From Pedobacter nutrimenti (GTDB lineage Bacteria; Bacteroidota; Bacteroidia; Sphingobacteriales; Sphingobacteriaceae): a stretch of 64,000 nucleotides of DNA. The stretch is from contig NZ_QKLU01000003.1 of NCBI RefSeq assembly GCF_003208655.1, positions 633,745 to 697,744 of the forward strand. The letters run 5' to 3'. The notes beneath the pieces are model-generated. The model made no database searches, was not told where the DNA came from, and saw only the letters and a list, made by a program, of their open reading frames with translations. Position 1 is the stretch's first letter, and the number at the start of each line of letters is the position of its first letter. This document shows, piece by piece, positions 42,011 through 52,000 of the stretch. A program made the position numbers and the translations under genes.

Positions 42011-42043
42011 AAAAAGCCCGTATTTTTTAATAACGGGCTTTTT
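42011..42043. terminator. Bidirectional intrinsic terminator
   Basis: 11-bp stem AAAAAGCCCGT/ACGGGCTTTTT (42011-42021 with 42033-42043), with A and T runs built in; serves the small secreted gene and the convergent TIG lipoprotein 2. Confidence 0.9.
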
Positions 42044-42062
42044 GATTCGTTTATTCTAAAAA

Positions 42063-42698
42063 TTAAAGGACCGTAATTTTCTTATCGGGAAGCAGGACCA
42101 GAACCGAACTCGGGCCATCGGCAAGTTTTATCAGCATATAAAGGGTTCCTGAAGCTGCATTTTCGGGGACCTTAACCTGCACCTTTTCAGCATCTATGTA
42201 AATGATTTCGGCGGTTATACTCGAACCTGCCAGCCTTTCAAAAAAAACCTCTGTCTTGTTTTTGTCGGCAACAAAATTGAGTCCCTTGATCGTCAGAATT
42301 TGTCCGGGAGATACTTTTTCCGGGCTAAAGGATAAAATTCTTGGACATAAAACGGAGTACACAAAAGCAGTTGCTGTTTGACCACTGCTGTTCAGCTTTA
42401 CTTCAGCACTTAAACGGTCCAGGGTAAAAGTACCAGGTGGAACAGTTGTTTTTAATATGCCTGCACCCATTTGGCTGACATTCACCTCAACACCTCCTAC
42501 ACTTACTTTATTTTCTGAGCCCGGACTGTTGAGATTTTTTACATACAGATAGATATCCTTACCATTTTCGGTGTATTTTGGTTGTATGGAATCTATCACC
42601 GGAGTACCAACCGGGGTTCCGTTGTCTTTACTGCAAGCGCTATATAAAAGGAGTAGGGAAAGTACAACCAGGCCATATTTTGTTTGAATACCTTTCAT
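42063..42698 (-). CDS. IPT/TIG-domain lipoprotein 2
   Basis: 211 residues. Lipoprotein signal LLLLYSACSKDNG, then two IPT/TIG domains (GTPVIDSIQPKYTENGKDIYLYVKN; CPRILSFSPEKVSPGQILTIKGLNF). Shares order, length and the segment ILSFSPEK---G-ILTIKGLNF with TIG lipoprotein 1, so the pair arose by duplication. Function unknown; glycan binding at the surface is a family-based guess. Confidence 0.88.
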   Translation of the reverse strand: MKGIQTKYGLVVLSLLLLYSACSKDNGTPVGTPVIDSIQPKYTENGKDIYLYVKNLNSPGSENKVSVGGVEVNVSQMGAGILKTTVPPGTFTLDRLSAEVKLNSSGQTATAFVYSVLCPRILSFSPEKVSPGQILTIKGLNFVADKNKTEVFFERLAGSSITAEIIYIDAEKVQVKVPENAASGTLYMLIKLADGPSSVLVLLPDKKITVL

Positions 42699-42784
42699 TG
42701 TTGAATTTACTATATAGTATAGTACAACTGTGAATCTGAAATGGACTAGTCGTTTAAAGAAAAAATAAATAATTTTATAGAAAA

Positions 42785-43624
42785 TTAGTCCTGTTGCAGC
42801 TTCCTATAAGCTTTAGGGCTATGGCCTCTTTGTTTGCGAAAATATTTGTTCAAATGGCTTTCATCGGTGAAGCCAAATTCATTTGCAATCTCATTCATCC
42901 GCTTATCGCTAAACTGTAAACGGTGTTCAATTAATCTGGTTTTGTAGTTTGCGATATACTGCTGCATGGTTTCATTGGTATGTCTTTTAAAATACCTGCC
43001 CAGGTAACTGTTTGATATGCCAAAATTTTGACTAAGGTGCTCTGCCTTTAATTTTTCAGGATAATAGATATTTGTCTGGATATATTCCAGAATGTTCATT
43101 GCTTTTTCTTCATTTCCCATATTTACCTGTCCGGGAAGGTATTTGGCAATGTTTCTTGCCACCAGAATAACAAGGGTATTGATCAGCTGTTCTGTAAGCT
43201 CTCTGTTGTACAGGTCCTTGTCTTCACTTTCTCTTATAATGGCTTCGATGATCGACTTGACAAGGGCTTTGTCTGTGGGATTTTTAAGGATGCAACCTGG
43301 CTGGTGATTGGCATTTTGTAAAATGTATTCCAGTCTATGGATGTTTTCTGCCAGTAATCCACTGTTTTTGATGTAAATGTTGTTGAATTTCAAAAAAAAG
43401 AAAGAGGTGCGGTCTTCAATTTCAAAAGAATGGCAATCATCGGGGGTAATCAAAAATATATGCCCCGCATGATAATCGAATTTGCTTTTGTTGATGCACT
43501 GTTTACCGGAACCCGAAATAATATAAATCAGTTCAAAAAAACTATGCTGGTGCGCCAGTTTAGGACAATGGTCCAGTGTTTTATAAGCAATACAATAAGG
43601 CTGGTGCAGATTTTCGCTTAGCAT
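42785..43624 (-). CDS. AraC-family transcriptional regulator
   Basis: 279 residues. N-terminal cupin-like sensing domain (LAHQHSFFELIYIISGSGKQCINKSKFDYHAGHIFLITPDDCHSFEI), C-terminal double helix-turn-helix (LKAEHLSQNFGISNSYLGRYFKRHTNETMQQYIANYKTRLIEHRL... EIANEFGFTDESHLNKYFRKQRGHSPKAYRKL). Divergent from a quinone-type oxidoreductase, which it probably controls. Ligand unknown. Confidence 0.93.
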   Translation of the reverse strand: MLSENLHQPYCIAYKTLDHCPKLAHQHSFFELIYIISGSGKQCINKSKFDYHAGHIFLITPDDCHSFEIEDRTSFFFLKFNNIYIKNSGLLAENIHRLEYILQNANHQPGCILKNPTDKALVKSIIEAIIRESEDKDLYNRELTEQLINTLVILVARNIAKYLPGQVNMGNEEKAMNILEYIQTNIYYPEKLKAEHLSQNFGISNSYLGRYFKRHTNETMQQYIANYKTRLIEHRLQFSDKRMNEIANEFGFTDESHLNKYFRKQRGHSPKAYRKLQQD

Positions 43625-43671
43625 GCGACAAAGATACCAAATTATAGAAAAATTGTACCTTTTTTTTAGTT

Positions 43672-43690
43672 AAATTATGGTATAATTTTG
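43672..43690 (+). promoter_or_regulatory. Promoter of the oxidoreductase with overlapping inverted repeat
   Basis: AAATTAT-GGT-ATAATTT (43672-43688) is a perfect 7-3-7 inverted repeat and overlaps TAATTTTG (43683-43690), a -7 match. A reversed copy of the TATAATTTGGT-like half-site lies near 43633-43646. This layout suits control by the divergent AraC-type regulator. Confidence 0.45.
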
Positions 43691-43717
43691 TCTTATTCAA
43701 AAATAAAGAAAATTAAA

Positions 43718-44653
43718 ATGAAAGCAATAGTCATTACAGCAACAGGAGACAAAGATCAGTTGAAGTTTGTGGAAATACCCCTTCCCGAAATTAAGGACGG
43801 TGAGGTTTTGATACAGGTTAAAGCCTTTAGCATTAATCCTGTCGACATTAAAACCAGAAAAGGGAATGCGATATACGAAAAAATAGCTGCCGATGGCCCT
43901 GTTATTTTGGGCTGGGACGTTTCGGGGGTGGTGACCCGTTCGGCATCTGATCTGTTTAAAACCGGAGATGAAGTGTTTGGTATGGTCAATTTTCCAGGGC
44001 ATGGAAAAGCTTATGCCGAGTATGTAGCTGCCCCTGCAGATCAGCTGGCCCTAAAACCGGCAAACATAAGCCATAAGGAAGCAGCCGCGGCAACTCTGGC
44101 TGCCCTTACGGCCTGGCAGGCCCTGGTGAGTAATGCAGGGGTTAAAACAGGCGATCGTGTACTTATTCAAGCCGCAGCCGGTGGGGTAGGTCATTATGCT
44201 GTTCAGATTGCCAAACATTTAGGTGCGTTTGTAATTGGAACATCTTCTGCCCAGAACAAAGAATTTGTATTGTCGCTGGGTACAGACCAGCACCTGGACT
44301 ATAAAGCGCAGGCTTTTGAAACTGTACTTAAAGACCTTGATTTGGTATTGGATGCGATGGGAGGCGATTACATTGACCGTTCCCTGGAAGTGATCAGGCC
44401 AGGTGGTACATTAATTACCCTGCCTTCAGGCTTAAGTGAAGGTATTGCTAAAAAATCAGAAGCCAAAAAAATAAATGGCTATCACATTATGGTTAAATCT
44501 AATGGTAAAGACATGCAGTCCCTGGCGGATTTGCTGGAAAAAGGCATTATAAAATCACATGTCTCCCAAAGCTTTTCTTTTGAGGAAATCAAACAAGCCC
44601 ATGAGCAAATCGAAAGTGGCAGGACGATAGGAAAAATTGTAGTGGAGTTTTAA
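43718..44653 (+). CDS. NADP-dependent quinone-oxidoreductase-like MDR protein
   Basis: 311 residues, zinc-free medium-chain dehydrogenase/reductase of the QOR group: KAIVITATGDKDQLKFVEIPLPEIKDGEVLIQVKAFSINPVDIKTRKG, then the nucleotide-binding motif AAAGGVGHYAVQIAKHLGA. It reduces quinones or alpha,beta-unsaturated carbonyls with NADPH. I chose the ATG at 43718 over the in-frame TTG at 43688. Divergent from the AraC regulator. A hairpin terminator follows. Confidence 0.93.
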   Translation: MKAIVITATGDKDQLKFVEIPLPEIKDGEVLIQVKAFSINPVDIKTRKGNAIYEKIAADGPVILGWDVSGVVTRSASDLFKTGDEVFGMVNFPGHGKAYAEYVAAPADQLALKPANISHKEAAAATLAALTAWQALVSNAGVKTGDRVLIQAAAGGVGHYAVQIAKHLGAFVIGTSSAQNKEFVLSLGTDQHLDYKAQAFETVLKDLDLVLDAMGGDYIDRSLEVIRPGGTLITLPSGLSEGIAKKSEAKKINGYHIMVKSNGKDMQSLADLLEKGIIKSHVSQSFSFEEIKQAHEQIESGRTIGKIVVEF

Positions 44654-44679
44654 GGAGGAACACCATTTCATTTGTAAAT

Positions 44680-44705
44680 ATGGCACAGCGGTCCTGCTGT
44701 GCCAT
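44680..44705 (+). terminator. Intrinsic terminator of the oxidoreductase gene
   Basis: 10-bp stem ATGGCACAGC/GCTGTGCCAT (44680-44689 with 44696-44705), followed by TTTACATT. The remaining bases up to 44855 show no credible gene. Confidence 0.75.
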
Positions 44706-44855
44706 TTACATTACTAACCAAGTAATTCAAACCTTCTGGAAGCATACCCAAAAAGGATCTTCCTGTCCAAAGCGGTGGAATAAGGAAGACCATCAAATAT
44801 AAACAGGAACCCGCCAGGCCGGGGGTGAAAATCTAATCTGAATGGGGTTGAAATC

Positions 44856-47800
44856 TTACTGAATATAATCGGTCGGGGTTTTTCCAAACTGTTTTTTAAA
44901 TTCCTTGCTAAAGTATTTCCGGTCAGAAAACCCCACCATATAACCCACTTCATACACCGTATATTTTTTTTGCAACAGCAGTTGCGCCGCCTTTTTTAAA
45001 CGAATGGTCTTTGAAAAATCATTAACAGATAAACCTGTCAGAGCTTTGAGCTTTTTATACAGTACCGGTAAACTCATACCGGTTTTTTCGGCCAGCATTT
45101 CTACCCCGAAATCTTCATCTTCCATATGTTGTTCAATAAGAAGTACCATTCTGGAAAGAAATTGTTCCCCGGCCTGGTCTGGTTCCAGCGGATTAGGCTC
45201 TGGTATAAAGCCCTTACTGTATTTACGGCGTAGCTTTTCCCGGGCTTGCATTAAGTTATGCACCTGCAATTGCAATACTTTAACGCTAAATGGCTTGGTC
45301 AGATAAACATCTGCACCCCGGCTCAGGCCTGTGATCTGGTCATTTTGCTCAGTCTTTGCGGTCAAAAGCAGTACAGGGATATGATCAGTCCTTTCATCCT
45401 TTTTTAGCTGGTCACATAATGTAAAACCATCCATTTCCGGCATCATCACATCACTGATAATCAAATCCGGAATTTCATTCACCGCCATGTCCCAACCCTG
45501 CTTTCCATTTGAAGACAGCAAAATATGGTAATCCTGCTCCAGTGATTCCCGGATCAACTGCTGCAGTCCGGTATGGTCTTCTACAATCTGAATGGTGTAG
45601 TTTTTTGGGGTTTTAGGAGCAATTTCTGGATCAGATGCCGGCTCACTTTCTATTAAGGGAATTATATATGGCTTTAGCGGATGGGGCTGTGTGCGTAACT
45701 GGTCTTCGCTAAAATGTTGTTTTCCAGATCTTAGGCAAATATTAAAACAGGTATGACCATGCTGCTGGCCCCTGGCAGTTTCGCTTTTCACTTCAATTTT
45801 TCCTTTATGCAATTCGATAATGTGCCTGGAAAGGGCCAGTCCAATCCCATAACCGGTATTCTGGATGCTGTGGTCATCAACCTGGAAATAATTCACAAAC
45901 AACTGGTCCAGGTATTCTGGCGAAATGCCCCTGCCGGTATCGACAATATGGATCTGTACTTCTTCGGCCTGTTGATAAACAACAATCGTTATTTTCCCAT
46001 GGTCGGGTGTAAACTTAAAGGCATTGGACAACAGGTTAAAGAATACCTTTTCAAGTTGCTCGCTGTCAAAGTAAAGCAAAACTGGCTGCCCGGGGTGTTC
46101 AAAAGTAAAGCCAATCTGTTTTTTAACCGACAATTCTTTAAAGGAGTTGTAAATATCCTGTATAAATGGGACCAGGTCATACCGGGCAACTTTTAGTTTT
46201 AAATTTTTAGTATCCGCCTTTCTAAAGTCCATCAGTTCACTGACCAGCTTTAAAAGTCTGTCTGCGTTGTTTTTGATGCCTTTTAGCTGCTCTATGGCTT
46301 TCGGGTCTTTTTGGTTGTCCATTAATTTCTCCACGGGGGCCATAATCAAGGTCAGGTGTGTCCGGATCTCATGTGAAATGTTGGTGAAAAAATTGAGTTT
46401 GATCTGGTGCAGTTCCTCATCCTTTCGAAGCAGGCCCCGGAGGTAAAAAAAACGGGTAATAAAAAAGATCACCACCGCCAATAAAACAGCGTAAAGGCCG
46501 TAAGCCCACCAGGTTTTCCATAAAGGGGGTGAAATTTCTATTTGCATTTGTATAGGGCTGCTCCAGACCCCGTCGTTATTGGCCCCTTTAACCAAAAAAG
46601 TATAAGAACCCGCCGGCAAATTGGTATAGGTAGCAGCCGGGGTATGACTTTCTATCCATTCTTCATTAATGCCTTCCAGTTTATAGGCATACTTGTTTTT
46701 ACCCGCTTTAATATAGTTCAGCAAGGCAAATTCAATACTAAAAATATTCTGATCATGTTTAAAAACCAGTTTTTTGGTAAAACCAATATCACGGTCCAGC
46801 AACTGTTCCCGGGACCGGATTCCAATGGGTTCATTAAAAAGCCTCAGGCCGGTGAAAACCATTGGGGCTTTGAAACTGTTTTTTCCAATTTCTTCGGGCT
46901 GGAAATAGGTAAGCCCGTTAAAGCCACCAAAATACATGGTCCCGTCTGTGGCTTTAAAAAAAGAGTTATAATTGAATTCATCGCTGGACAATCCGTCACT
47001 GGTAGTGTAGGTCTGGAAAACATGGCGTTGAGGATCGAATTTGGAAAGGCCATTTGAAGTGCTGATCCACAATTGCTGTTGGCCATCTTCCAGAATACCC
47101 AGTACATTATTATTAGCGAGTCCGTCTTTTACGGTATAGGGTTTACGAAAGGTTTTAAATTGCAACTCATATTTACTCAGGCCGCCATAGTATAAGCCCA
47201 CCCATATATTGCCTTTGGAATCTTCCTGAATGCAATTAATGTAGTTTGCATTGTTGTTGACGCTGTTACTGCCCTGGGACAATTTAAAATACAACAGGGA
47301 AGCAGCGCCTGGTATATATTGGTACAATCCTGCAGTAGTGGCAATCCATATGTTTTTCCTGCTGTCTTCAAAGAGTACTTTTATGTTTTTCGAAGACAGG
47401 TTTTTTACTGCAGGAATTTGGGGGGAAGGGCTCAGTTCAGCACCCGATTTTTTAAATATTTTTAAACCGGTCTGGCTGCCTACCCATAAAGCACCTTTAT
47501 GATCTTCCAATAGGGCAACAATCTCTGACCGGGTGGAACTGCCTTTTTCTCCTTGCGTACGGTAATGTACAAAATGCTGGTTGGCAGGGTTAAAAAGGTT
47601 CAGGTCACCGCCATGGGTACCAATCCATAAATGATTTTCCTTGTCCCTGTACAGGATTTTAACCAGATTGGAGCCCAGGCTGCCTGCATCGCCGTGACTA
47701 TAATTATAGGCCCTGAAAGCTTTTGTGTTTTTGTTAAAATGGCTTAAGCCACCACCTTCGGTACCTATCCATAAATTATCATCCTGATCGCTGACAATAG

Positions 47801-48881
47801 AGCTGATTACATTGTGATTTAACCCGGGTTGCTTTTCATCATACTGCCAGGTCTTAAAATTGGTGGCAAAGGCATAGCGGACATTCACCCCACCATAATA
47901 AGTCCCAATCCATACAGAACCGTTCCGGTCTTCATATAAACTATAAATGGAATTTTGATTGAGGCTTTGATTGTTGGCTTTTCTATGCTGGAAAGAACGG
48001 AAAGTACGGCTTTGGGGTTGTAAAATACTCAGGCCTTCCTGGGTGCCGATCCAGAGTTCTCCGTGTCGATCTATAATCATTTTCCGGATGGCGTTATGGA
48101 CAATTCCACCACCTGTTCCTTCGGTATGCTGGAAGCGGGTAAACGACTGGTCCTTTTTTTGGAATAGGTTTAAGCCACCTGTTTCGGTTCCAAACCAGAG
48201 GTTTTGCTGTTTGTCCTGAACAATGGCCGTAACAGCGTTATCACTGATGCTGTTGTTGTTGTTATTGCTGGTAAACAGTTTTACAGCACCACGGTTTTTA
48301 GCGATACAAGCCAGGCCTTTATTGGTGCCTATCCACAACTGACCCTGGTCATCTTCAAAAAGGCTTAGAATTTCTGTAGCAGTGATGTTTCCGGGAATGC
48401 CTGTTTTCCAGGCCGGAACAAATACATTATGGTCTCGGTCCCTGAGCTGGTAAAGTCCTTTGGAACTTCCTGCCCAGAGTTTTCCGCTTTTGTCCTGGTA
48501 AATACAGGTGATGGCATGAACACCACCCGGCAAATAAATCCTTTCAAAGGAATTTAAAATGGGATTAAATTTATTAAGGCCGTTAGAGGTGCCCACCCAT
48601 AAAGTCTTTTGTGCATCACAATAAATAGAAAGGATATAATCATCCGAAAGGGTGGTGCTGTCCGAGGCAATGCTTTTATACAAACGGAAACCATGCCCGT
48701 CATAGCGGTTCAGGCCAAAGCGCGAACCATACCACATAAAACCCCGGCTGTCCTGTGCAATTGCAAAAATTGAATTTTGCGAAAGCCCGTTCCTGGTCAT
48801 CAGTTGATTGAAGCGCAATTCCTGGGCCCTGCTTGTCCAATGCAGAAACAGGAACGCGATAAAAAAAACAATTCTTTTCAT
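44856..48881 (-). CDS. Hybrid two-component system regulator (HTCS) of the PUL
   Basis: 1,341 residues from the ATG at 48881 (MKRIVFFIAFLFLHWTSRAQ); an upstream in-frame ATG at 48989 is rejected because it would bury the signal peptide. Order: signal peptide; two seven-bladed regulator propellers (~27-694; repeats of the form W-GT-GLN-F); Y_Y_Y domain (~704-774); membrane helix (~790-815); HisKA with His near 836 (SHEIRTHLTLI); HATPase (NLLSNAFKF, DTGRGIS); receiver from ~1,087 (LIISDVMMPEMDG); AraC-type helix-turn-helix from ~1,254. Binds a glycan fragment in the periplasm and activates the adjacent susCD operon. Oddity: the H-box has His where Pro is usual (RTH for RTP). Confidence 0.96.
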   Translation of the reverse strand: MKRIVFFIAFLFLHWTSRAQELRFNQLMTRNGLSQNSIFAIAQDSRGFMWYGSRFGLNRYDGHGFRLYKSIASDSTTLSDDYILSIYCDAQKTLWVGTSNGLNKFNPILNSFERIYLPGGVHAITCIYQDKSGKLWAGSSKGLYQLRDRDHNVFVPAWKTGIPGNITATEILSLFEDDQGQLWIGTNKGLACIAKNRGAVKLFTSNNNNNSISDNAVTAIVQDKQQNLWFGTETGGLNLFQKKDQSFTRFQHTEGTGGGIVHNAIRKMIIDRHGELWIGTQEGLSILQPQSRTFRSFQHRKANNQSLNQNSIYSLYEDRNGSVWIGTYYGGVNVRYAFATNFKTWQYDEKQPGLNHNVISSIVSDQDDNLWIGTEGGGLSHFNKNTKAFRAYNYSHGDAGSLGSNLVKILYRDKENHLWIGTHGGDLNLFNPANQHFVHYRTQGEKGSSTRSEIVALLEDHKGALWVGSQTGLKIFKKSGAELSPSPQIPAVKNLSSKNIKVLFEDSRKNIWIATTAGLYQYIPGAASLLYFKLSQGSNSVNNNANYINCIQEDSKGNIWVGLYYGGLSKYELQFKTFRKPYTVKDGLANNNVLGILEDGQQQLWISTSNGLSKFDPQRHVFQTYTTSDGLSSDEFNYNSFFKATDGTMYFGGFNGLTYFQPEEIGKNSFKAPMVFTGLRLFNEPIGIRSREQLLDRDIGFTKKLVFKHDQNIFSIEFALLNYIKAGKNKYAYKLEGINEEWIESHTPAATYTNLPAGSYTFLVKGANNDGVWSSPIQMQIEISPPLWKTWWAYGLYAVLLAVVIFFITRFFYLRGLLRKDEELHQIKLNFFTNISHEIRTHLTLIMAPVEKLMDNQKDPKAIEQLKGIKNNADRLLKLVSELMDFRKADTKNLKLKVARYDLVPFIQDIYNSFKELSVKKQIGFTFEHPGQPVLLYFDSEQLEKVFFNLLSNAFKFTPDHGKITIVVYQQAEEVQIHIVDTGRGISPEYLDQLFVNYFQVDDHSIQNTGYGIGLALSRHIIELHKGKIEVKSETARGQQHGHTCFNICLRSGKQHFSEDQLRTQPHPLKPYIIPLIESEPASDPEIAPKTPKNYTIQIVEDHTGLQQLIRESLEQDYHILLSSNGKQGWDMAVNEIPDLIISDVMMPEMDGFTLCDQLKKDERTDHIPVLLLTAKTEQNDQITGLSRGADVYLTKPFSVKVLQLQVHNLMQAREKLRRKYSKGFIPEPNPLEPDQAGEQFLSRMVLLIEQHMEDEDFGVEMLAEKTGMSLPVLYKKLKALTGLSVNDFSKTIRLKKAAQLLLQKKYTVYEVGYMVGFSDRKYFSKEFKKQFGKTPTDYIQ

Positions 48882-49074
48882 CTTGCCTGAAGAGGTAATA
48901 TTTGGTTGTCTGGTTTTAAGGTTTGTCGGGGAGCGTTGATCTAAAATACAATTTGTATTCGGTTTAAAAGGCCTAAATAAGATTTTCACCCCATTTAGTC
49001 CTGATTTTCACCCTTCTATTTTTTCAAATCCCTTCAACTTTACCCTTAGCCAAATAACACCTAAACCAAACCAC
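48882..49074. promoter_or_regulatory. Divergent promoter region of the PUL
   Basis: 193 bases between the HTCS gene and the first susC. It should hold the HTCS-binding site and both promoters, but I found no clear TAnnTTTG element or convincing repeat. CATTTAGTCCTGATTTTCACC near 48990 is followed closely by a second TTTTCACC block, a possible direct repeat. Confidence 0.3.
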
Positions 49075-52000
49075 ATGAATAAACTTTACTTCAATGTAAA
49101 GGGAAAGCATTTGTATTTAAAATCCCTGTCCAGGGGATTATGCATGGTCATGCTTGTTCCTTTTTTTGCCACCGCCCAGAAAAAGCCGGGCAGTAAGAAA
49201 ACCAAAGACCAGGTCGAAATTGCCGGAATAACCAGGGGGCAGCTGAGCAACATTTACGGCGAACCGCTTTTTGGGGTGAGTATTCTGAACAAGGCCACCA
49301 ACCTTACTGCACTATCGGATAAAAAAGGAAATTATTCCCTGATGGCCGACTCGGGGACAGTACTGATGTTTTCTTTAAAAGGATACCTGACCCAGGAAAC
49401 CAAAGCCACAGGCCGGGCGCTCAACCTGGTGTTTACGGAAACTGAAAAACCGCAGGCCAGTGTTTACCGACTGTACGATGATCAGAAAAAAACAACGAGC
49501 ATCCTGTCTTCAGAAAGTATTTACACCAGGGACCTGACCAGCTCACCGGTAACAGCCATTAACAATGCGTTGAGTGGCCGGATTTCGGGGCTCAATACAC
49601 TTCAAACCACAGGTATACCGGGTCTGGACGGGGCGGGGATATCTTTAAGGGGACAAAATCCGACTGTTTTAATCAACGGCGTGCCAAGGGATCTGTCTTC
49701 CATAGACCCCGAAGAAATTGAATCGGTTACCGTGCTGAAAGATGCACTGGCCACAGCTATGCTCGGGCAGCGGGGATCGGGTGGCGCCATTCTGATCCGC
49801 ACCAGGAAAGGAGAGGTCGGGAAGCAGAAAATTTCTTTTACAGCACAGACCGGTCTGCAAACACCCATCCGCCTGCCAAAACCACTCGATGCTTTTAATT
49901 ATGCCACTTTATACAATGAGGCTTTGGCCAATGACGGGAAGCCCCCCGTATATACTGCGGCAGACCTGGAGGCCTACCGGACCGGATCAGATCCGGTAGG
50001 GCACCCCAATGTGGACTGGTACAAAGAAATCCTTAAAAGTAATGCACCATTTACACGTTACAACCTGAATACTTCAGGAGGTGGCAATAATGCCCGCTAC
50101 TTTGTGGCTGTCGATTACCTGGACCAGGGCGGCCTTTTAAAAACGGCAGATAAAAATGTGTATAACACCAATGCTGATTTTAAACGTTATATCGTCCGGA
50201 CCAATATAGATGTCGACCTGACAAAAAATTTACTCCTGAACTTAAACCTTTTCGGAAGGATTGAGAACGGAAATTCGCCCGGAGGGAGTTTGATCAGCGG
50301 TTCTGCAAATTTAGGCGTCAACCGCATCCTGAATGCCCTGGCAGCCACAGCAAACAATGCCTATCCCATGCTTAATCCCGATGGTTCCCTTGGTGGAAAC
50401 AAAGATTTTCAAAACAACATCTACGGATTAAGTACCCAGAGTGGTTACACCCTTAGTTATACCCGGGATATGTCTGCCGATATTTCCCTGAAAAGAACGC
50501 TCGACGATGTACTTAAAGGACTTTGGCTAAAAGCAATGGCCAGTTTTAACACCAATCTTTCAGAGGTGACCCCAAGAGGAAAAACCTTTGCGGTTTACCA
50601 GGCCCAGAACGGACCGTCGGGATTGACCTATCAGCGTTTTGGTACTGATGGTACCATAGCAGCAGGGAGCAGCACCAATACTGCCCAGTATAAAAATTTC
50701 TATTCGGAGCTCTCTGCAGGTTTCGACCGGACTTTTAAGGACCATCATATTAACATTCTGGCCAATGCCAGCAGCCAGAACATTTCCATTTATAGTGACC
50801 TTCCTTTAAGTTACAATACCCTTGCCGGTACGGTATCCTACGATTATAAAGGAAAATACCTGGCCGAAGCTGCAATGAGTTACAGTGGCTTAAACCGTTA
50901 CCGGGATGATAAGCGCTATGGCTTTTTCCCTGCGGCAGGCCTGGGCTGGAACATCGCCAAAGAAGACTTTATGAAAGGTACATCGGCCTGGCTGAACACC
51001 CTGAAATTAAGAGCTTCTTATGGCCGGACAGGGAATGCCAATATCGGTTACTTTGTTTACAACCAGTATTTTGCCGATGGACCAGGTTACTATTTTGGGG
51101 CGGGCTCCGGTACTTTTGTGTATTCGGCGGCAGAACAGCAACTGGCCAATCCAAATGCAACCTGGGAAAAGGCCGACAAGCTGAACCTGGGACTAGATGG
51201 AGGGTTGTTTAACAATAAGCTGAGTTTTTCTGTAGAATATTACAACAATAAATATTTCGACCTCATGCAAACCCGGGGCAGGAACACGGCCATTATTGGT
51301 AATTCCTATCCTTTGGAAAACATTGGGATCAGCAGGTATAAAGGCATAGATGCAACTGCAAGTTACCGCAATAACCTCAATAATTTCAATTACTTCGTTT
51401 CGGGTAACATTACTTCCAACAATAAGATCGTGGAGTACCAGGATGAGGTTTTCAGGCCATACGACTGGATGAAAAGAACCGGACAGCGTACCGATCAGAT
51501 TTTCGGTTACATCGCCGATGGTTTTTATAAAGACGCTGCGGATATTGCGGCCAGCCCTAAAACAGAAGGCTATAACCCTGTTCCGGGAGACATTAAGTAC
51601 AAGGATCTGAACAATGACGGGGTAATCAACCAGTTCGATCAGAAGGCGCTGAAAAACAACCGTCCGATGATCTATTATGGTTTATCCTTCGGTTTTGAAT
51701 ATAAAGGTTTTGATTTTAGTGCTTTACTGCAGGGTGCAGCAAACCGGAGCATTTATGTCAGCGGCTCAACCCAATGGGAGTTCCAGGATGATGGAAAAGG
51801 ACAGGCCTATGCACAGCACCTGGACAGATGGACCCCGGCAACGGCCGCAACGGCTACCTATCCGCGTCTTTCTATAGGCAGTAACCCGAATAACCAGGCA
51901 AGTTCTTCGTTCTGGCTGCAGTCGGGCAATTACATGAGGCTAAAGAACATGGAAGTTGGCTACACCCTGCCACAAAGGCTGGTGTCGAAAATTAAACTGG

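Noticed and set aside
44714..44953. Open frame of 79 codons on the minus strand after the HTCS gene
   Set aside because: It overlaps the HTCS C-terminal coding region in another frame and the free part has no recognisable protein character.
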